Shown here: positions 17,379 to 26,977 of the stretch, one piece after another
Layout: every line of letters starts with the position of its first letter
Numbering within the stretch: the stretch's first letter is position 1
Program-made: the position numbers and the translations under genes
Notes under the pieces: generated by a model
The model's input: the letters and a program-made list of their open reading frames with translations, nothing else
The model's database searches: none
What the model was told of the DNA's origin: nothing
DNA from: Cellulophaga baltica
Lineage (GTDB): Bacteria > Bacteroidota > Bacteroidia > Flavobacteriales > Flavobacteriaceae
Direction: 5' to 3'
DNA: 64,000 nucleotides
NCBI RefSeq assembly: GCF_018861125.1
Contig: NZ_JAHKQN010000015.1
Coordinates: forward strand, 124,001 to 188,000

Positions 17379-19817
17379 ATGAACAATAATTTTAAAGTTT
17401 TTATAATTCATTTTTTTGCTATTGCCTTATTTATCATCACTGCTTTAGCATTTTTTACTCCAGTTTTACAAGGAAAAGTTATTTTTCAATCTGATATTGC
17501 TCAATACACTGGTATGGCAAAAGAGCAGACTGACTTTAAAAAGAAAACAGGTGATGAACCATATTGGACAAATAGTGCATTTGGTGGTATGCCAACGTTT
17601 CAATTAGGAGCACATTACCCTTATAATTACGTAAAAAAACTAGATTTAGCATTACGTTTTTTACCTCGCCCAGCAGATTATTTGTTTTTATATTTATTAG
17701 GGTTTTATATTTTATTAAGCTGTCTAAAAGTTGACTATAGGCTATCAATAATAGGTGCATTAGCATTTGGTTTTTCAACCTATTTGATTATTATTTTAGG
17801 CGTAGGACATAATGCAAAAGCACATGCAATAGCATATTTACCAATGCTTTTGGGTGGTATTTTACTAGTATTTAGAAAAAAATATATTTGGGGTTTTATA
17901 CTTACTGCATTAGCAATGGCATTAGAGATAAATGCCAACCACTATCAAATGACCTATTATTTTATGCTTCTGGTGTTAATTTTAGGAATTGTTTATTTGG
18001 TAGAATCCATCAAAAAGAAAGAATTTAAACACTTTTTTATTTCAGTTGCGATTCTTTTAGCTGGAGTTTTATTGGGTATTGCTACAAATGCAACTAGTTT
18101 AATGGCAACGAAGGAGTACGCAGATTGGAGTACACGTGGTAAAAGTGAATTAACAATAACACCAGACGGTCAACCCAAAGAAAATACAGGAGGTTTAAGT
18201 AAAGAATATATCACGCAATACAGTTACGGAATAACAGAATCATTGAATTTATTTGTACCACGCTTATTTGGTGGTTCAAATAATGAAGATTTAGGAGAAA
18301 GTTCTAAAACCTTTGATTTTTTAGTAGAAAAAGGACTTTCAAAAACAAAAGCATTAGATTTTACTAGCGGAATGCCCTTGTACTGGGGAGATCAACCTGG
18401 TACATCAGCACCAGCTTATATTGGAGCAGTATTGTTCTTGCTTTTCTTTTTAGGTTTATTTTTAATTGAAAGTAATATAAAATGGTGGCTTTTAGGAGGC
18501 GTTATTATGTCATTGTTTTTGTCATGGGGTAAAAACTTTAGTTTACTAACAGATTTTATGATTGATTTCTTCCCTATGTATGATAAATTCAGGGCTGTAT
18601 CATCAATACAAGTAATTTTAGAACTTTGTGTGCCAATTGTAGCAGTCTTAGCTTTAGCTGCTTTGTTTAATGATAAAATTGAAAAAGCTAAAAAAATTAA
18701 GGCCTTAAAAATTAGTTTTATTATAAGTGCAGGCGTTGGTGTTTTACTTTTACTAGCTAAAAGTTTATTCTTTTTTGAAGGAGCTAGTGATAGCTATTTA
18801 GAACAGAATTTTGGTAGAGAATTAATGACAATTATCCGCTTAGATAGAGAGGCGGTTTATATTAATGACACTCTAAGATCTCTAATTTTTGTTCTATTAA
18901 CAGCAGTTGCAATTTGGTTTTTAATCAAAGAAAAATTAAATAAAAATTTGTTTGCCTTGGTAGTTGGTCTACTAATACTTTTTGATTTAGTAGGTGTAGA
19001 TAAAAGGTATGTAAATGATGATGATTTTGTACGCCAACGTGCAATGATTGCACCATTTCCTGAAACTGCAATAGATAAACAAATTGCAGAAGACGAAGGT
19101 ATATTTAGGGTTTATAACCCTTCTGAAGGTTTAAATGGAGCGAGTACTTCATATTACCATCAATCAATTGGAGGTTACCATGCGGCAAAGCCTGCAAAAA
19201 TGCAAGATCTTTTTGATTTTCATATTTATAATGGAAATTTAAATGTATTGAACATGCTTAATGTTAAATACATTTATCAAAAAGACCAAGAGGGTAAAAT
19301 ATACCCTGCATTAAATAATGATGCCAATGGCAATGCTTGGTTTGTTGATAATTTACAAAGAGTGTACTCTGCTGACGAAGCTATTTCTTCATTGAAAGAA
19401 ATAGATACTAAAACAACTGCTGTTATTGATGTTTCAAAATTTTCAGACGTAACAAATTTTTCTATTCAAAAAGATTCTCTAGCAACATTTAATTTAACAA
19501 GTTATAAGCCGAATCATTTAATTTATAATTCCAATAGTACTACTGAAGGTTTTGCTGTGTTTTCAGAAATGTATTACGCAAATGGTTGGAATGCTTATAT
19601 AGATGGTAAATTAACACCTCATTATTGTGTTGATTATGCATTACGTGGATTAAAAGTTCCGGCGGGGAAGCATACAATTGATTTTAAATTCGAACCAAAG
19701 GTGATTCAAACAGGATCTACAGTGGTGCTTTCAAGTACAATACTTTTAGGGTTATTAATCATTGGTGCTTTTGGTTATACATTTTGGAGTTCTAGAAAAA
19801 AGGAAAACCAACAATGA
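17379..19817 (+). CDS. YfhO-family multi-pass membrane protein
   Basis: About 812 residues with roughly a dozen transmembrane helices between residues 10 and 540 and again at the C-terminus, with soluble extracytoplasmic segments between (about 545-780). YfhO proteins belong to the GT-C-like polyprenyl-phosphate-sugar glycosyltransferase group. In Firmicutes they add sugars to cell-wall polymers or lipoteichoic acid. I chose ATG 17379 over an in-frame TTG at 17370, because ATG is preferred and nothing supports the longer form. It overlaps the next gene by ATGA, so the glycosyltransferase and flippase downstream are translationally coupled to it. Together they suggest assembly of an envelope glycan. 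Confidence 0.85.
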   Translation: MNNNFKVFIIHFFAIALFIITALAFFTPVLQGKVIFQSDIAQYTGMAKEQTDFKKKTGDEPYWTNSAFGGMPTFQLGAHYPYNYVKKLDLALRFLPRPADYLFLYLLGFYILLSCLKVDYRLSIIGALAFGFSTYLIIILGVGHNAKAHAIAYLPMLLGGILLVFRKKYIWGFILTALAMALEINANHYQMTYYFMLLVLILGIVYLVESIKKKEFKHFFISVAILLAGVLLGIATNATSLMATKEYADWSTRGKSELTITPDGQPKENTGGLSKEYITQYSYGITESLNLFVPRLFGGSNNEDLGESSKTFDFLVEKGLSKTKALDFTSGMPLYWGDQPGTSAPAYIGAVLFLLFFLGLFLIESNIKWWLLGGVIMSLFLSWGKNFSLLTDFMIDFFPMYDKFRAVSSIQVILELCVPIVAVLALAALFNDKIEKAKKIKALKISFIISAGVGVLLLLAKSLFFFEGASDSYLEQNFGRELMTIIRLDREAVYINDTLRSLIFVLLTAVAIWFLIKEKLNKNLFALVVGLLILFDLVGVDKRYVNDDDFVRQRAMIAPFPETAIDKQIAEDEGIFRVYNPSEGLNGASTSYYHQSIGGYHAAKPAKMQDLFDFHIYNGNLNVLNMLNVKYIYQKDQEGKIYPALNNDANGNAWFVDNLQRVYSADEAISSLKEIDTKTTAVIDVSKFSDVTNFSIQKDSLATFNLTSYKPNHLIYNSNSTTEGFAVFSEMYYANGWNAYIDGKLTPHYCVDYALRGLKVPAGKHTIDFKFEPKVIQTGSTVVLSSTILLGLLIIGAFGYTFWSSRKKENQQ

Positions 19818-21091
19818 AAAAAGTTTTAATCATTACCTATTACTGGCCTCCAGCAGGTGGCCCTGGTGTACAACGGTGGTTAAAATTTGTGAAATATTTA
19901 CGTGATTTTGGTGTAGAACCTATTGTTTATATTCCTGAAAATCCAAATTATCCAATCATTGACGAAGCTTTTTTATATGAAATACCTGAAGTAGTAAAAA
20001 TATACAAACAGCCAATTTTTGAGCCCTATAAATTAGCTTCAATATTCTCATCTAAGAAAACGAAACAGATTAGTTCTGGAATTATTCAGACAAAAAATCA
20101 ATCTACTGCAGAGAAAATAATGCTTTGGATTCGTGGGAATGTATTTATACCTGATGCTCGTAAATACTGGATTAAACCTTCGATAAAGTTTCTAGAAACT
20201 ATTATTGAAAAGGAAGCTGTTGAGACAATAATTACAACAGGACCTCCACATAGTGTACATTTAATTGGGCTAGGTTTAAAAAGAAAACTAACGCTTAATT
20301 GGTTGGCAGACTTTAGAGATCCTTGGACAACAATTGGGTATCACAAGAAATTGAAGCTTACTGCATCATCAGAAAAAAAACATAAAAACTTAGAACGTAC
20401 TGTTTTAAATATGGCAGATAAAATTATTGTAACAAGTGCGACTACTAAGAGGGAGTTTAATGCAATAACTGCAAAGCCAATAGAGGTGATCACAAATGGA
20501 TTTGACACAAATATAGCATCTACAGAAACATTTACTTTAGACACTGATTTTACTATATCACATATAGGGTCATTGCTTACAGGGCGTAACCCGAAGAATT
20601 TATGGAGAGTACTTTCTGAGTTAGCACATGAGAATAATGCTTTTAAAAATGCTTTAAAATTGAACTTAATAGGAGTTGTTAGTGATGATGTGCTTGAAAC
20701 TATTAAAAACTTAGGTTTGGAACCCTTTGTTGAACTTTTAGGCTATGTTTCACATGAAAAAGCTTTAGTTTATCAAAAAAAAACTCAAATACTTTTATTG
20801 GCAGAAATAGATTCAGAAGAAACAAGTGGAATTATACCAGGTAAATTATTTGAATATATGGCATCTAAGCGACCAATTTTAGCTCTAGGACCTAAAAATT
20901 GGGAAGCTGGTAATATTGTGGTAGCTACGCAAACAGGTAATTTTTTCAATTATTCTGAAGAATCTGAATTAAAACAAGTAATTTTAAATTGGTTTAAACT
21001 TTACCAGAAAAATCAATTGACTGTAAATTCTAGAGGTATACAACAATACCATAGAAAAGAACTAACACAAAAACTAGCTAAGCTACTTTAA
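19814..21091 (+). CDS. Family 4-type glycosyltransferase
   Basis: 425 residues. The N-terminal domain opens with ITYYWPPAGGPGVQRW, typical of the GT4-like retaining glycosyltransferases. The C-terminal domain contains SEETSGIIPGKLFEYMASK (about 335-353), the conserved nucleotide-sugar-binding E(x7)E region. It is cytoplasmic and transfers a sugar from a nucleotide donor to a lipid or glycan acceptor. It overlaps YfhO by 4 bases and shares one base with the next start (TAATG), which indicates tight coupling. The acceptor is unknown. Confidence 0.88.
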   Translation: MKKVLIITYYWPPAGGPGVQRWLKFVKYLRDFGVEPIVYIPENPNYPIIDEAFLYEIPEVVKIYKQPIFEPYKLASIFSSKKTKQISSGIIQTKNQSTAEKIMLWIRGNVFIPDARKYWIKPSIKFLETIIEKEAVETIITTGPPHSVHLIGLGLKRKLTLNWLADFRDPWTTIGYHKKLKLTASSEKKHKNLERTVLNMADKIIVTSATTKREFNAITAKPIEVITNGFDTNIASTETFTLDTDFTISHIGSLLTGRNPKNLWRVLSELAHENNAFKNALKLNLIGVVSDDVLETIKNLGLEPFVELLGYVSHEKALVYQKKTQILLLAEIDSEETSGIIPGKLFEYMASKRPILALGPKNWEAGNIVVATQTGNFFNYSEESELKQVILNWFKLYQKNQLTVNSRGIQQYHRKELTQKLAKLL

Positions 21092-22548
21092 TGGGAATTG
21101 TATTAAAACAGTCTCTGAATAATACCATCGTTACTTATTTAGGTTTTGGTGTTGGTGCTATTAACACCTTATTTTTGTACACACGTTTTTTATCTGATGA
21201 GTATTATGGGTTAGTATCTGTAATACTATCAGTAGCGACAGTGTTAATGCCTTTATTAGCTTTTGGTGTGCCTAATACTTTAGTTAAATATTTTAGTGAT
21301 TTTAATGACGCTAAAACTAAAGACGGTTTTTTAACCTTAATGCTGATTTTACCACTATTTTTAATACTTCCAGTAGCTTTAGTTTCTTACTTTGCTTATG
21401 ATGTTATTGGTAATTTTTTAGGAAAGGAAAATGCTATTGTAAAAGGTTACGTTTGGTATATTTTTATTATTGGTATGGCAATGGCTTATTTTGAAGTATT
21501 TTTTGCTTGGGCAAAAGTACAAATGAAATCAGTTTTTGGTAACTTTATGAAAGAAGTATTTGTACGGGTATGTATCACAATTCTTCTAATATTATTGCAT
21601 TTTGAAATAATTACGATACCTAATTTTTTAATTGCATTAGTAATAGCATATGCTTTACGAATGTTAGTTATGAAAATTTACGCATTTAAATTACGTATGC
21701 CTAAGCTGAGTTTTAATTTTCCAAAAAATACAAAAGCAATACTTAGTTACAGTTCTTTAATAATTTTAGGAGGCTCAGCAGCAGTAATTTTATTAGAGGT
21801 TGATAAAGTGATGATTAACCAATTTATTGAGATTGAATATGTGGCTTATTACAGTGTAGCCATATATATTGCCACAGTAATATCGGTACCATCACGCGCA
21901 ATGCATCAAATTACCTACCCATTAACAGCATCGTTGTTATCAACAAAAAATTATGTGGAATTAAAAGATTTATATCAAAGAAGTTCAGTAACCTTATTTA
22001 TAATTTCAGGATTGATTTATATATTAATTTTATTAAACTTAGACCAGCTTTATTTGTTACTACCAAGCGAATATGGTGGTGGATTTATGGTTGTTTTTTT
22101 AATTGGTTTAGCAAAGGTATATGACGCTTTATTAGGGAATAATAATGCAATATTATATAATTCAGACTATTACAAAACACTATTAATAATGGGTATTTTA
22201 TTGGCTGTTATAACCATACTTTTTAATTTAGTATTGATACCACAATTCGAATTAATAGGAGCTGCAATAGCTTCTTTTTTGGCAATTAGTATTTACAATA
22301 CAATAAAAATAATATTTGTAAAAAAACGATTTGGAATTTTACCTTTTACTTCAGATATATTAGTGATAATAGCAGTTTTGCTTTTAATAGGGTTTGTTTT
22401 TTACTTTGTAAATTTCCCTTTTCATCCAATAATTAATATTGTAATTAAAAGTATATTAATTGTACTGGCTTATTTTTCTCTTATTTATAAGTTTAAGCTT
22501 TCTGATGATGTAAATATGATGATTGATATATTTATTAGAAAAAAATAA
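21091..22548 (+). CDS. Oligosaccharide flippase / polysaccharide export membrane protein
   Basis: 485 residues with 12 to 14 predicted transmembrane helices spread over the whole length. The start SLNNTIVTYLGFGVGAINTL and the general pattern fit the polysaccharide biosynthesis/MVF (Wzx-like) flippase family, which moves lipid-linked oligosaccharides across the inner membrane. It is the third gene of the YfhO operon, so the presumed cargo is the lipid-linked glycan made by the preceding glycosyltransferase. A hairpin follows. Confidence 0.85.
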   Translation: MGIVLKQSLNNTIVTYLGFGVGAINTLFLYTRFLSDEYYGLVSVILSVATVLMPLLAFGVPNTLVKYFSDFNDAKTKDGFLTLMLILPLFLILPVALVSYFAYDVIGNFLGKENAIVKGYVWYIFIIGMAMAYFEVFFAWAKVQMKSVFGNFMKEVFVRVCITILLILLHFEIITIPNFLIALVIAYALRMLVMKIYAFKLRMPKLSFNFPKNTKAILSYSSLIILGGSAAVILLEVDKVMINQFIEIEYVAYYSVAIYIATVISVPSRAMHQITYPLTASLLSTKNYVELKDLYQRSSVTLFIISGLIYILILLNLDQLYLLLPSEYGGGFMVVFLIGLAKVYDALLGNNNAILYNSDYYKTLLIMGILLAVITILFNLVLIPQFELIGAAIASFLAISIYNTIKIIFVKKRFGILPFTSDILVIIAVLLLIGFVFYFVNFPFHPIINIVIKSILIVLAYFSLIYKFKLSDDVNMMIDIFIRKK

Positions 22549-22577
22549 TCCCATAGGAACAGGTTCACTATGGGATT
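22547..22577 (-). terminator. Terminator shared by convergent genes
   Basis: AATCCCATAG (22547-22556) pairs with CTATGGGATT (22568-22577), and the loop adds GAAC/GTTC. On the minus strand the stem is followed by a T run, so it mainly ends the minus-strand gene that stops at 22601. It overlaps the stop codon of the flippase gene. Confidence 0.65.
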
Positions 22578-22600
22578 AACAACCAATCTAAAATCTCTTA

Positions 22601-23785
22601 TTAACTTCTTGTTCTATTACTTCTAATAGATTTTGAAACTTTTGTTGAATTACTATTTCTTTTCGTAGAAGTACTTTTTGTATTTGAACTTCTTGATGAT
22701 GTACTTCTTGGAGTACTAACTGATCTAGAAGAAGAGCTTCTACTTGTGGTGTTATTCTTTTTTGACGGACTAGTACTTCTAGTTGTTCTTGAAGTAGTTA
22801 CAGTTTTTGAAGGACTTTTTATAGATCTCGTTGTGTTTCTAGTCGTTGTACTTTTTCTAGTAGTATTATTACTAGGCTTTGTACTTCTTGTAACAGTTCT
22901 AGTCGTCGTTGTTCTATTTGGGCTTTTGTAGGTCGTACTTCTATTTGTTGTTGTTCTAGGCGAACTAACTCTTGTACTTCTTGATGTATTCCCTCTAGAA
23001 TAACCAACTTTATTATTAATAGTAGATTTTCTTGAGTTATAAGCAATATTTCTTTGCGAAGTTCTATTACTCCTTATATTGTTTCTTACTGATACTCTTT
23101 TATCGTTTCTATAAATAGTAGCTCTATTAGTTCTAGCCTTGTTGTATTTGTGTATACTACCAACCGATGCATAAGCTCTACGAGTATTATATCTGTATGG
23201 GTTATAATAAGTGTATCTAATAGGAGAATAATATCTTCTATATGGGCTTGTATTCACTAAACGAAAACCAATTGAAGGTCTTGCAAAAAACCTGTGAAAA
23301 GGACGGTAAACATAATTTCTATTATATACGTTGATATATCCTCTATGGTAGTTAAACTGACCTCTGCTGTTATAATAAACATACATGTTACCAAGTCTTG
23401 AAACTCTACCGTTTGTGTAATTAATATTTACATCACCAATTTCTGATACACGACCATAATAATCGTAATAAACAGGAACATTTTCAACTTGAATTACAGC
23501 GCCATAATCATCATATTGAACATATGGATTATAATCATAGCCAGAATTAAAGGTAATGTTAGCATTACCAATATTTACATTGGCATTAACGTTAGCTCTT
23601 TCATCTATATAAAAATCAAATTCACCATCAGGATAAACAGAAAAAGTAATGCCGTTTTCGATAAAGATAAATGAGTCATTGTAAGAATAAGCATTGCTGT
23701 TTGCAACCTTATCATTTGTAGTTTCAGCTTTCGCCGTTGTAATAGCAAAAATAAAGGCTGAAAATATAAGTATAAATTTTCTCAT
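22601..23785 (-). CDS. Exported protein with tyrosine-rich middle and cationic Ser/Thr/Arg tail
   Basis: 394 residues, function not recognised. A signal peptide ends at TTAKA. Residues about 40-145 hold repeated DYYGRV, NGRVSRLG and NVNIG-type elements suggesting a small beta structure that is found in other flavobacterial proteins. Residues about 145-205 are rich in Tyr, Arg and Asn. From about 210 to the end the protein is low complexity, nearly all Ser, Thr, Arg, Lys, Asn and Pro, very basic and probably disordered. It may bind a polyanion (surface polysaccharide, DNA) or the cell wall. Frames seen on the other strand here are an artefact of this composition. Confidence 0.8.
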   Translation of the reverse strand: MRKFILIFSAFIFAITTAKAETTNDKVANSNAYSYNDSFIFIENGITFSVYPDGEFDFYIDERANVNANVNIGNANITFNSGYDYNPYVQYDDYGAVIQVENVPVYYDYYGRVSEIGDVNINYTNGRVSRLGNMYVYYNSRGQFNYHRGYINVYNRNYVYRPFHRFFARPSIGFRLVNTSPYRRYYSPIRYTYYNPYRYNTRRAYASVGSIHKYNKARTNRATIYRNDKRVSVRNNIRSNRTSQRNIAYNSRKSTINNKVGYSRGNTSRSTRVSSPRTTTNRSTTYKSPNRTTTTRTVTRSTKPSNNTTRKSTTTRNTTRSIKSPSKTVTTSRTTRSTSPSKKNNTTSRSSSSRSVSTPRSTSSRSSNTKSTSTKRNSNSTKVSKSIRSNRTRS

Positions 23786-23807
23786 GATATAAGGTTTTTG
23801 AGTTAAA

Positions 23808-23829
23808 CGAATGTAACTATCTACATTCG
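23808..23829. promoter_or_regulatory. 8-6-8 inverted repeat upstream of the cationic-tail gene, candidate operator
   Basis: CGAATGTA (23808-23815) and TACATTCG (23822-23829) are perfect inverted repeats around a 6-base spacer, starting 22 bases before the start codon at 23785 on the minus strand. There is no T run, so it looks like a dimer-binding site or leader hairpin rather than a terminator. Confidence 0.45.
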
Positions 23830-23943
23830 GTTAATATATACCAAACAGCGTGCCAAAAATTTATTTAGATTGTAATGCGTTGATTTTAAATACCTTATAA
23901 TTTTTTAAAAACTTCTAAAATATATTGTGTGTGAAATTATTAC

Positions 23944-26724
23944 TTACTTTAATTTTTCTTTTAGGTATTTTGCAGTATGTGATTTCTTGTTTTTAGCAAC
24001 AACTTCAGGTATGCCTTGTACAATTAACTCACCACCTTTAGAGCCACCTTCTAAACCTAAATCAATAATATAATCAGCACATTTTATTAAGTCAATATTA
24101 TGTTCAATTACAATTATTGAATGTCCTTTGTCAATTAATGCATTAAATGATTTTAATAATTTTTTAATATCATGAAAATGAAGACCTGTAGTAGGTTCGT
24201 CAAAAATAAAAAGTGATTTTTCTTTTGAAGTCCCCTTTACAAGAAATGAAGCTAGTTTAATACGTTGTGCTTCTCCACCAGATAGGGTAGATGATGATTG
24301 CCCTAAAGTTACGTACCCTAAGCCAACATCTTGTAATGGTTTTAATTTTCTGTAGATTTTTGTTTGTTGATGTTTTTCAAAAAAGTCTAAAGCATCATCA
24401 ATGGTCATCGTTAAAATATCATCAATATTGGCATCTTGAAACTTAACTTCTAAAACCTCCTTTTTAAAACGTTTTCCTTTACAGGTTTCACATTCTAAAT
24501 GCACATCAGCCATAAACTGCATTTCTACAGTGATTTCACCTTCTCCTTTACATTTTTCACAACGACCACCATCAACATTAAAAGAGAAATGTTTGGTTTG
24601 GTAGTTTCTAAGTTTACTCAATTTTTGTGAAGCATATAAAGCTCTTATATCATCGTAGGCCTTTATATAGGTTACAGGGTTTGAACGAGAAGAACGGCCA
24701 ATTGGGTTCTGATCTACAAACTCTACGTGCTTAACATCACTATATTTTCCTTTAACATCAGTAAACTGACCAGATTTTTCTCCAAATCCACCAACTTCTT
24801 TTAATATAATAGGATACAGTAATTTTTTGACTAAAGTGCTTTTTCCACTACCAGAAACACCAGTAACAACGGTAAGAACATTTAAAGGAAAAGTAACATC
24901 TATATTTTTAAGGTTATTTTCACGAGCACCTATAATCTCAATATAGTTTTTGAAAGACCTTCTTTGTTCAGGGACTTTAATTTCTAATGTTCCGTTTAAG
25001 TAGCTTGCTGTAAGTGAGGTTGATTTTAAAATATCATCCATAGTACCATGGGCAACTACATGCCCACCAAGTGTTCCTGCTTCAGGCCCTATGTCAATAA
25101 CCTCATCGGCGGCATTCATAATATCTTCATCATGCTCAACAACTATAACAGTATTACCTAAATTCCGAAGTGATTTTAAAACCTCAATAAGGTTTTCAGT
25201 GTCTTTCGGATGTAAACCAATGCTAGGTTCGTCAAGTATGTACATAGAGCCAACTAAACTACTACCTAATGATGTTGCAAGATTAATTCGCTGACTTTCT
25301 CCACCAGAAAGTGTGTTTGATTTTCTATTTAAAGTTAAATAAGTTAACCCTACCTTATATAAGAAGCCTAAACGGCTTTTGATTTCTATTAATAAACGAG
25401 AAGCAATTTTACTATCGTTTTCATTTAAAGTGATTCCTTCAAAAAAAGCAATTAAATCTTCAATAGGTTGTTCCACTAAATCAGAGATAGATTTATCGGC
25501 TATTTGCACATAGTTTGTTTCTTTTCTTAGTCGTTTACCTTTGCATGTGGTACATTTTGTTTTTCCACGGTAACGAGAAAGCATCACTCGATTTTGAATT
25601 TTATAACTTTTTTCTTCAATTTTAGCGAAGAAATCATGCAATCCTGTAAAATATGAATTTCCATCCCAAACTAACTGTCTTTGTTTTTCGCTAAGTTGGT
25701 ACCAAGGCTTATGAATGGGAAAATCAAACTTGTAAGCATTATTTACTAATTCATCACGGTAGGCACCCATGCTTTCACCTCGCCAAGCAAAAATTGCATT
25801 TTCATATATTGAAAGTGCTGTATTTGGTATAACTAAATCTTCATCAATACCTACAACATCTCCGTAACCCTCACAAGTAGGGCAGGCACCATATGGGTTA
25901 TTGAAGCTGAATAAGTGTACATTTGGTTCTAAAAACTTCATGCCATCTAATTCAAACTTATTACTAAAAGGGGTTTGCTCTTTTGTATTTAAGGTTTCAA
26001 TAATACATTCACCTTTACCTTCAAAAAAGGCAGTGTCAACAGCATTGGCTAATCGATTGTAAAAATCTTCATCATCTTTAGTAATAATACGATCAATAAC
26101 TAAACTAAACTCTTTATCTATTTCAGTAATACTATCATCAATACGTAAAACTTCACCTTTATATTTAATACGTGCGTAACCTTGTTGTGAAAATATTTGT
26201 AATGATTTTAGGGCATCTCTATCTTTCTTTATAGTAATAGGAGCAAGTAAAAGTAATTTTGTTCCTTCAGGGAAGGTCTTTACATAGTCAATAACATCAG
26301 TTACAGTATGCTTTTTTACTTCTTTGCTAGATATTGGTGATATGGTTTTACCGATTCTAGCATACATTAACTTTAAATAATCATAAATCTCGGTTGTTGT
26401 ACCTACTGTAGAGCGCGGATTGGTGGAGTTTACTTTTTGTTCAATTGCAATGGCAGGAGCTATACCTTTTATATAATCAACTTTAGGTTTGTCTAATTTT
26501 CCTAAGAATTGACGTGCATAAGAAGATAAACTTTCAACATACCTACGTTGTCCTTCAGCATAAAGTGTATCAAAAGCAAGACTTGATTTACCTGAGCCTG
26601 ATAAACCTGTAATTACAACAAGTTTATTTCTAGGTATAATTACATCAATATTTTTAAGGTTATGTAGTTTAGCACCCTTAATAATTATATTTTCTTTTGG
26701 GTTCACGTCTAAAATTGCATTCAT
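23944..26724 (-). CDS. uvrA: Excinuclease ABC subunit A (UvrA)
   Basis: 926 residues, full length. UvrA is the damage-recognition ATPase of nucleotide excision repair and hands damaged DNA to UvrB. Two ABC ATPase halves are visible: the first Walker A is GLSGSGKS at about 40-47, the second GVSGSGKS near 630, with signatures LSGGESQR and LSGGEAQR. Zinc-binding CxxC pairs occur in CPTCEGYG, CTTCKGKR, CEKCKGEG and CETCKGKR. It is a single gene, divergent from the sigma factor gene across a 253-base gap. Confidence 0.97.
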   Translation of the reverse strand: MNAILDVNPKENIIIKGAKLHNLKNIDVIIPRNKLVVITGLSGSGKSSLAFDTLYAEGQRRYVESLSSYARQFLGKLDKPKVDYIKGIAPAIAIEQKVNSTNPRSTVGTTTEIYDYLKLMYARIGKTISPISSKEVKKHTVTDVIDYVKTFPEGTKLLLLAPITIKKDRDALKSLQIFSQQGYARIKYKGEVLRIDDSITEIDKEFSLVIDRIITKDDEDFYNRLANAVDTAFFEGKGECIIETLNTKEQTPFSNKFELDGMKFLEPNVHLFSFNNPYGACPTCEGYGDVVGIDEDLVIPNTALSIYENAIFAWRGESMGAYRDELVNNAYKFDFPIHKPWYQLSEKQRQLVWDGNSYFTGLHDFFAKIEEKSYKIQNRVMLSRYRGKTKCTTCKGKRLRKETNYVQIADKSISDLVEQPIEDLIAFFEGITLNENDSKIASRLLIEIKSRLGFLYKVGLTYLTLNRKSNTLSGGESQRINLATSLGSSLVGSMYILDEPSIGLHPKDTENLIEVLKSLRNLGNTVIVVEHDEDIMNAADEVIDIGPEAGTLGGHVVAHGTMDDILKSTSLTASYLNGTLEIKVPEQRRSFKNYIEIIGARENNLKNIDVTFPLNVLTVVTGVSGSGKSTLVKKLLYPIILKEVGGFGEKSGQFTDVKGKYSDVKHVEFVDQNPIGRSSRSNPVTYIKAYDDIRALYASQKLSKLRNYQTKHFSFNVDGGRCEKCKGEGEITVEMQFMADVHLECETCKGKRFKKEVLEVKFQDANIDDILTMTIDDALDFFEKHQQTKIYRKLKPLQDVGLGYVTLGQSSSTLSGGEAQRIKLASFLVKGTSKEKSLFIFDEPTTGLHFHDIKKLLKSFNALIDKGHSIIVIEHNIDLIKCADYIIDLGLEGGSKGGELIVQGIPEVVAKNKKSHTAKYLKEKLK

Positions 26725-26921
26725 ACTCGTATCTTATTACGAACAAAGATACAATTTGAGTGTTTCAATAACTACAATACACGTTTTAACATCGGAAATA
26801 TTGCATATCACAACAATTTTTTTAAATAAGCCTCTTATTTCTATATATTTGACATGTAATTAAAAACCAATAGCCTATAAAGCAAAATTACTTTTTTAAA
26901 CATATTTTAACAGAAAACGAC

Positions 26922-26945
26922 TATAATCCACGCACATGGATTATA
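26922..26945. promoter_or_regulatory. Perfect 9-6-9 inverted repeat before the sigma factor gene
   Basis: TATAATCCA (26922-26930) and TGGATTATA (26937-26945) flank CGCACA. The repeat ends 32 bases before the sigma factor ATG. With no T run it is more likely an operator or a leader hairpin controlling translation than a terminator. Confidence 0.5.
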
Positions 26946-26977
26946 AATTTTAACATTAACCAAAAAAAGTAATTTGT

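Noticed and set aside
22650-23000. Repetitive DNA resembling an array
   Set aside because: The repeats are irregular and are explained by Ser/Thr/Arg codons of the exported protein's tail. Spacers and constant repeat units of a CRISPR are absent.
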